64,000 bases of DNA from Dactylorhiza incarnata. Lineage: Eukaryota > Streptophyta > Magnoliopsida > Asparagales > Orchidaceae. This document shows positions 56,871 through 64,000 of the stretch, piece after piece. Where the stretch lies: positions 2,418,001-2,482,000 of the forward strand of contig JAWHQI010000329.1 in NCBI GenBank assembly GCA_033032865.1. Direction: 5' to 3'. The stretch's first letter is position 1. Every line of letters begins with the position of its first letter. Position numbers and translations under genes: made by a program. The notes under the pieces were generated by a model that ran no database searches, was not told the DNA's origin, and saw only the letters and a list, made by a program, of their open reading frames with translations.

Positions 56871-58162
56871 TGATATAGAATTGCGAGCTGGAGGCTCGGT
56901 AGTAAATGGCTAATACATATTGCTGGTATAAAGATGTGGTGGGTCTTCGGTTCTGTCTTAGTCGTCACACCGACAGCAGTTCGTTGACTCGGCAGTGCTA
57001 GTGGTTTTATTGGGGCCAGGTTGTTTTACTGCGCGTCCGACGGGACGATTTCCTTAAACCCTGCCTGGCCAATTCAGTTTAGTACGCAGGAGCTCGTGAG
57101 TACCGGGTACCGGTATCACAGCGTACGTTTGGGCCTAGGTCTGGTAGTGTGACTTACCCACCTAGGTGAGGAGACGCCCGTTCTTCTGCCACCGTTTGAC
57201 CACGACGGGAGGTGCCCGAGAGGTTAACTACCTCCGAAAAGTGGGAACTAAAGGTCTGTACGTACAGAGTCGTGTGGGTGAGTTGCATGTGTATGAAATA
57301 ATAATACTAACATTGCATCATTGCATTGCACATCATAGCATAGCATTTCTGCACGAACAGAGACCTCATCATATAAATTTGTGTGGGCTCTTTTATATGA
57401 TGAGTTTACTTCTTGCCAGATCCCTTAGCTTATGTGCCTGTGTGTGTGCATATAAGTTAAGGTTACTTTCGTAAATGCTCATATTTCTTATACCTGCTCT
57501 TTTGCTTATATCGCTCTTTACTTATTGCCTTTATACATACTCCTGCTAGAGTAGAGATGTTTTCATTACTTGTTTAGTATCTTATACTTGCTAGTCTCGT
57601 CGCTGTCACCTGCTTTTGAATTACCCTTTGATGTCCTCCGCTTCCTCCTCCTGCACGGTGCCTAGGAGTCGCGGGGGGAGGCGGGGACAAAATCGGCTTA
57701 GTCTTTATGACTAACGGTCGGTTGTGACCGTAGGTACACGAGGTGATGGAGCCCCAGCTAGAAGAGGAGACAGGACACGAGAAGCTTATGTCGCGTATTG
57801 CTTCTACTACAAGACAGGTGTTCGAGAGTTGAGAGTTGATTAGCTTCCGCTTAGATGTAGAGTGAGAGAGTTTATGTACTTTGCTTGGATTTGTACCGGG
57901 CTTAAGCCCTTTCTCTCTGTTACTTATTTCTCATCATGGACTTTGTAAGCATGTGATTTACATATTTTAATGTGATTTGTGGACTAGTTTCTTCTATCTG
58001 CATCTATTACTGTGAATTGTGGTTGGCCTGGATGATGTTGATTAGCCGGCAGGATCGGCGTATTGTGGCGGCGACCATTGAGTGTAATGGTCTCGCCGCA
58101 AGACGACGGTTCTGGGCGGTAAGACCCGGTTTAAAAGCAAAAAAAAAGAGGGTCTTACAAAC

Positions 58163-58173
58163 TGGTATCAGAG
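58163..58173 (+). other. Primer-binding site, initiator tRNA-Met type
   Basis: TGGTATCAGAG, three bases after the LTR, matches the usual iMet primer site of chromoviruses. Confidence 0.88.
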
Positions 58174-60492
58174 ATTAGCCGACTTTCGATCCAAGTAAAA
58201 GAAGTCCACAAACCCTAGGGCAACCCCCGCTCAAGTTAGTTTGAGGACAAACTAGCAGCGGAAGCAGTGGTGTGCCCATACGGGAAATCACATAATTTTG
58301 TCCACTTAAAGATGAGATTAGACCAACCCGACTAGTACACCGTATTGGTTTGACTTAGCAAGACTTCTCATAAGGTATCCTAGCCCGACATCAACCTCAA
58401 GTATATTTTTGACCAAGTAGTAGGATACCCCCAAAGTGTCTAAAAGAAGGAGTTGAAAGCGTGTGTGAGTGTTCATTGCTTACTCTCCGATATACCCACA
58501 TCACTTCCTAAGTGATATTAACACTCCTCAAACAAACAAATGGGACAATCTTAAGTGGTTTTGGCGTTTGTGATTATACTATTGGATTAGTATGAGATTC
58601 GTAAGGCCTTACTTGTGTGCTTAGAAGATAATACTGCACACTCCCACCCCCGGAAAACCATCACAAAGGAAGGATGCCAAATGTGGAACAAGAAGTCCAA
58701 CTCAGAGAAGACCACTTGATAGGCACACGATCCCTGGGAAAGAATTACGACAAATGGCATTTTGAGGGTAGAGAACCCTACCATATACAAAAAGCTCAAG
58801 GACTGTATACCCATAAGGATTATGTAAATACGCGAGATGTCCAAATTGTCGGATATAAGGAACTCATCACAAGATTACGGGAGGCTAATCTTGTTTCTTC
58901 GTTTATTGGGCCACTAAAATATTGACTTTTTTTTTAAATATAAAAGCCCCTGTAATACAACCCCCCGGGCACCTATTTTAGTGCAGGGTATATAAGTGAA
59001 CCCCAGACCCAAATCGGTGCACCCCCACCATCCGACTTATCTAAATGATCTGAATTTTACAGCGTACATGTAAATTTAGCGCGATACACATGCTGTCCAA
59101 GAATCGACTTTTGGAGATAAAGTTATATGGATTTGGAAATAATCTTGTTACATACGATTATGGTAGACCTAAGGATTGATAAGACTAAGGTAGCTTAGGA
59201 TAATATCCTTGTTGTTACACTGAGTTTTGTGGATAATAATTATTTCCTTGGTCAACTCTTTGAGATCCGAAACTTGCACTTGTTATCAAGAGATCTTCAT
59301 CTCTGAAGGAATCAAGGACCTTGGGGATTGAGTTCTGTAGGAATTAGGGTTTGTGAACTCTTGTTACATTAGGTATTATTGAGAACTCCAGGGTCAAGTT
59401 TCCCTAAGATCATCATAAAAACCTGGAATTTTTATAAGGAGAAAAATAATGAATTTCTACTGAACATTGTCTTGGATCATGATTAGTCTCCGAAAATTCG
59501 GTTAAACTTATTGGCCCATGATAACTGATACTTGGTGTACAAATTAGGGATCCTATCATTATGAAAGAAATAAGAATGAGACCAAATCAATATGACATTA
59601 TGAAGAGTTGAAATCTGTAAATTACCACATACATGACTTGGGAAATAATTTAGAGATCGATTCACGACATATTTACGATAGTTGATTCATAGGTGATAGG
59701 TCTCGTGCAAAAATTTGAGCTTGTTTTGCGTTTAACAAAAATGAGGACTATAGATCTGACAGTTAATAACACATGAATTGGGATAAAAATCAGGAATGAG
59801 GTTTCAGGACAATAATATGAAATTGTGAGCCTTGGAAATAATGACCCACACGAATTTAAGTACCAGAACTAAGCATTGACATAAAATATTAAAGGAATGA
59901 CGATGCCTTAAAAATTAGGAAAAACCGGTATTGATCGAACCCTAAGCATATCCTGATCTTGGAAGACAGACCTAAATTCTAATTACAAACAATTAATAAA
60001 TAAGAGTACTGGCATCACATGCACAATGATTGTGAACCACAGGAGAGTTTAGATCCAAGTGTTATTGAGGTTGATATTGAAAATATTGGCGGTGAACATG
60101 ACGATATACTCTCCGGATCGGGAATTGTATACTTACAAAGACATCATACTATAAATTATAGGGCTCGATTGAGTTACTTACTCGCCTTGTGAATGTGTAA
60201 AGTCACTTCAATCTAGATCTTCCCTCCACTACGTATACCTTCGTCAAATTGGGAATTATTTAAGAACATCTAGGAAGACGATCATGATTACGATCATAGT
60301 AAGACTTAACGAAGTGCACTTGGGAGAGAACTTAGGATAAGGCGATGTAAACTAGACCTAACCGTTCCCAATATTAGCTGGGAGTCATGCTGCACTAAAA
60401 CTACTAAATCATCCAGGTATATTCTGAACTCCAACTCCCGTGGACCTATCCTAAATTTCGGGGACGAAATTGTTTCTTCATTTATTGGGATT
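58174..60492 (+). other. Noncoding interior of the non-autonomous element
   Basis: The first 110 bp resemble the leader of the first chromovirus, up to CAGCGGAAGCAGTGGTGTGCCC (58256-58277). There the ATG at the putative split start codon is GTG. The remaining 2.2 kb has no retroviral domain on either strand. The longest frame (58674-58925, 83 codons) is unrecognised. This fits a LARD-type derivative, replicated by proteins from another element. Confidence 0.75.
60453..60471 (+). other. Conserved pre-3'-LTR motif
   Basis: AAATTTCGGGGACGAAATT, 21 bp before the second LTR, is identical to the motif at 28778-28796 on the minus strand. Confidence 0.7.
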
Positions 60493-63400
60493 TGTAACAT
60501 CCCCAAAACAACTAGACCCCTAAGATGATTTTTGTCATGACAAGGTCATGACATTCCCTTAAGAGGACAAAATGACCTTAAGAACCAAGGTGATTAAGTG
60601 AAAATCACTTTGGTGTGCAAATAGCCAAATTTGACTCCATGGCTTATAACTTGATATTAGACTTCAAAATGACAAATTGACCCCGCCAACTCTTCCTTAA
60701 CATCTTATAGAGTTCCTTGGGCCACCATGGGTCCATTGGGGTCAATCAAGATGGGCAATTTGACCAAAGTCAACCTAAACCCTAATTTGGTCAAATCACT
60801 TCAAATTGGACCAACTAGATAATTAAAGTTCAAAGTGACCCCACCCTAGCATCCCTAATAGTTTATGGAATTCATTAGGTCACTAATGGACCCAAAAGCC
60901 CCATCATAGGGCCACCAATTTGGGGGCATTGGGCCAATTACTAAAAAGCCCCAAATTGATCTATTTGTGCTAAAACCCTAAATTGACCTTCAATTTGCCA
61001 AATTGACCTAGCACAACCCTCCATAAACACCAAGGGAAGAAAATGAGACCTAGATGAGCCAAGGTGCACATTCAATTTTGGAGAAGTAGGGTAAAATCAC
61101 CAAAATACCCAAATTGCCCCTTTAGGCAAATAAGTGCAATCAAGCCTCATTTGACCCCGCCTTGACTCAATCTCTCTTGGAATAGACCCATGAGGTCTAA
61201 GGCATCAATTTGGGCAAGTCACATTGAATGTGGTGGGTGTGAGTCAAGTTCAAACCCCATTTCCCCATTTTAGCCTAAATAGGTCAAGTGAGCCCCAAAC
61301 CCAAGCTAAGTGGGCTTAACCCAACTCCATAGCCCAAGAAGATAGCCCACATGATAACCAGCCCCCAGCCATCTGAAAATTCGAAATTGGGATGGAAATT
61401 GCACATGGAGCTAGGCTTTAATGGGGGAAGAAGACAAGGGGAGGCAAAAGAGGAGAGAATAGGGGATGGGTGCCAAGTGGCATCTCAATTCCTTCCCCCA
61501 TGCATTGCTTTAGGCAGGGGAGTTACTTCCCCTCAGTATGGAGCAGTGGGCAGAGGGTTCTGATAGGCTGAGAGGGGCGGCAAGGAGGCTGGCCGAATTC
61601 ACTATAATGGCAAACATCCATATACCCCCTCTCTCTCCCTCATTTCTCCTCACCATCACCTTCAGAAGGCTGAGAGGAGTCGAGCTGGAGCTTTACAGAG
61701 GAGGGTTTGATGCAGAAATGAGAATGGGAGGTGGAGCTCACGAGAGGTGGTCGGCCATGGCAATCGTGAGTTTTCTTCAACCTCAAGCCAAATCAAGGTA
61801 CGATTTCTCCCCCTCTCCCTATGTGCTAGTCATCTAGGGTCTTATCAAGGGCAGTCGTGCTCAATTGAGCCGACAGCCATGGGATTCTCCCTTCCGAAAC
61901 TCCATTTGGGCTTCCACCAGGGATCGCCGGAAACCACCACCTCCGGCCACCATTCCACCGCCAATCGACGGCCAACCCCTCAACGGAGGTGGTGGCGGCG
62001 GCAGATGGCTGGGGAGGGTAGTGGTTGGCCAGGATCAGGGCCCTTTTCCTTTGGGCCGTCGGCTAGAGGAAGGAGAAGAAATCACAGCCGTTGATTTCGT
62101 CTCCTTGATCTCTATTGGCAGACCCAGCCCCTTTTTTGCCTAGAAACATACAGTGGTTTGCATGCTATATTTGAAGGCCGTAGAAGCCATATTTACAAAG
62201 AGTGGCAGAAACGACTTTTGTAGCCCTATGAGTCTACTTTCATTTGCCACTTGAATCAAATGATTTGGTGCACTGTGCACACCAGGGCACTCATTTTCCT
62301 AGGACTGCTCCTTGTGTAGGGCAGAAATTTAAAGTGCTATAACTTTTAAATGGCTTAACCAAATCCCTTGAAATTTCTACCATGCATGCACGGTATGATG
62401 ACACACCTAGGGTTTAAATTTGGGAATTTTTGGATGTGCATCTATTTAGATATTTCATTTATTAGCAAAAGTGAATAATTGGTATTTATGGAGTTGTATA
62501 ACTCTAAACACCCCCAAATTTGGGTGGTAAGCTCTTTATATATATATAAACCACTGGTACAAATTTGAGACCATTTGGCCTTGTGCATGTGGAGTTATGA
62601 GCCATGAAAGAGCTAGGCTAAAGACCTTAATGTGTGCTTAGCAAATTTTGGGGTGGAGAGGGCCCCAAGCCTTGGGGGTTGACCCAATGGCTTTGAAATG
62701 CTGGACATGGGTCCATGACAGTAACATGACTTCCCAAAAGTTATTTTGGGATTTTTGGGTACAAAAATCCCTAAATGTGGAATTTAGTAAATTTACCCCT
62801 AACCTAGGTTATAAGATGAAAAGGGGGTCATATGGTTTCTGAATGAAGTGAAACTTAGGATTTAGTCTCTGATTTCACTATTGTGGCAGCATGAATTTTC
62901 TGAGAATTTTTGGGAAATGTTTCATGTTATAAATAGTCAAAATTACAAATATACCCCTTATGAATCTTGTGCAATTACTGAGTTTTTATTGGTCTAAAAA
63001 ATTTGAGATAAATCACAGTAGGTCATGATGCTAATATAAGACTATGGTAATTTTATCAGAATTTATGAGTGATTATTTCTAGTATTTCTTTTGTAATTTC
63101 ATAATAATGTGCATTCATGATAAATAGAAATTATGGTCAAATATTCCTGTTAAAAATGTGAAACTTAGAATTTGGTGCTTTTAGACCAGTATTATGCCAT
63201 GGTAATTTTCCCAAAATTTATTGACGTCATAATCTACTACTTGATGTGTAAATCCCTATTTGCACCCCATTTATGTTAAATAGAAATTATGGTCAAATTT
63301 TCCTGTTAAAAATGTGAAACTTAGAATTTGGTGTTTTTAGACCAGTATTATGCCATGGTAATTTTCCCAAAATTTATTGAGGTCATAATCTACTACTTGA

Positions 63401-64000
63401 TGTGTAAATCCCTATTTGCACCCCATCTATGTTAAATAGAAATTATGGTTAAGTAATTCTTGTAAAGATGTGAAACTTGGGTTTGAGGTCTTTAGACCAA
63501 TATTATGTTACGGTGAATCTATTAGGATTTATGAGATCATTAGTTGACAGTCGATGTATAAATCACTATCTGCACATCTTCTATTTTATTAGAGACTAAG
63601 ATTTAAGATTCCCTGGAGAATTTATGAAATTAGGATTTGAGGTTGTTAAATCACTACTCATTGAAAACCAATGGTAATAATTGGAATTCATTTGGATATG
63701 ATATAACCAAGATTGCACCATAGGAGCCAAATCTAGCTCAAGTCGGGAAATATCTAAGGCAACCCTGGATTAAGGATGACGAAGAATAGGAGTGTGGGTC
63801 CAAGTAGGGTTTAGGATGCAAAGTGTATGTGTGCTGTTCCTCGGTGAAGAAGGGAACTCGAGCTAGAATGTGATGACGGGAGAGTCAGCACCCAGTCACA
63901 GTTGGTGGTGTAGGAGTTCAAATGAACTCCCCCACTCCTAAGTGCCAATTTAACTCATCTTAGAGATTTAATGAAAGTGGAGAGGAAAATGGGGATCAAG
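60493..64000 (+). repeat. 3' LTR of the non-autonomous element, incomplete at the window edge
   Basis: Begins TGTAACATCCCCAAAACAAC and follows the first LTR closely. Compared with it, an extra stretch of about 135 bp is present near 62525-62660, and about 300 bp (the counterpart of 55365-55665) is missing near 63740. The 156-bp repeats recur from about 63120. Confidence 0.92.

Larger units (their letters stand above)
52255..58159 (+). repeat. 5' LTR (5.9 kb) of the non-autonomous element
   Basis: It contains an imperfect version of the terminal inverted repeat (52291-52314), a GC-rich leader-like region ending in a donor-like CAAG|GTACGA (53559/53560), 156-bp repeats (54744-55210) and the 44-bp hairpin array (56153-56870). 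Reading frames of about 90-100 codons at 53300-53905 recur in the second LTR and show no known domain. Confidence 0.92.
52255..64000 (+). mobile_element. Non-autonomous chromovirus-like LTR element, runs off the window
   Basis: LTR 52255-58159 (TGTAACATCC...GGTCTTACA), PBS 58163, an interior of only 2.3 kb without gag or pol, and a second LTR from 60493 onward. It is related to the element at 21783-40716 in termini, PBS, first leader bases, pre-LTR motif and LTR layout, but clearly diverged, so it is a distinct family. The right end and target duplication are outside the window (left flank CCTTG). Confidence 0.9.

Noticed and set aside
58674..58925. 83-codon frame in the interior of the non-autonomous element as a possible gene
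   Set aside because: No match to gag, pol or any recognised family, and no supporting start context; left as noncoding interior.

Overview
This window is plant nuclear DNA: a transposon-dense angiosperm region, possibly a monocot (GC-rich leader exons), although the sequence does not prove the lineage. Evidence for a plant is two dirigent-family genes, a family-1 beta-glucosidase fragment, a tRNA-Asp-primed Athila-like Ty3/gypsy element, tRNA-iMet-primed Tekay/Del-like chromoviruses, and Copia and CACTA remnants. There are no operons and no bacterial signals.

The backbone is an old direct tandem duplication of a host unit of about 4.5 kb. The unit holds a dirigent gene on the minus strand, its promoter, an AT-rich spacer, and the last exon of a mitochondrial-carrier gene on the minus strand. 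Copy A (about 2144-10027) carries one added solo LTR (6530-9873), which itself holds an intronless beta-glucosidase fragment. Copy B (about 11025-51533) has swollen to about 40 kb. Its dirigent ORF at 11405-12019 is cut from its promoter, now at about 44859, by 32.8 kb of nested DNA. A Copia LTR/gag remnant lies between the copies.

The insertion in copy B (12044-44858) is layered. A gene-like segment of about 5.6 kb with a GC-rich leader exon, a GT-AG intron and a small second exon came first. An Athila-like element (12914-21154, TSD GTCCA) sits in that second exon. A very large Tekay-like chromovirus (21783-40716, minus orientation, TSD ATATG, two LTRs of about 7 kb around a 5 kb interior) lies just downstream. 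A 325 bp MITE with TIRs of about 60 bp forms the right edge.

The most interesting element is that chromovirus. Its gag and pol frames are long and undisrupted but are separated by an 87-nt segment with GT...AG ends and two in-frame stops. The gag frame has no ATG of its own. An 88-nt GT...AG segment with a CTAAT branch-point-like motif lies between an ATG and the first gag codons. If both are introns, the element needs splicing to make its start codon and its Gag-Pol.

From 45816 to 49950 copy B carries unassigned DNA rich in tandem arrays and G/C runs. A 657 bp CACTA-type MITE (50652-51308) and an array of hairpin-forming repeats (51739-52053) follow. The right end (52255 to the window edge) is a second chromovirus-like element in plus orientation. 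It has LTRs, PBS and pre-LTR motif but no gag-pol, so it looks non-autonomous. All calls are by eye; no alignment or database search was run.
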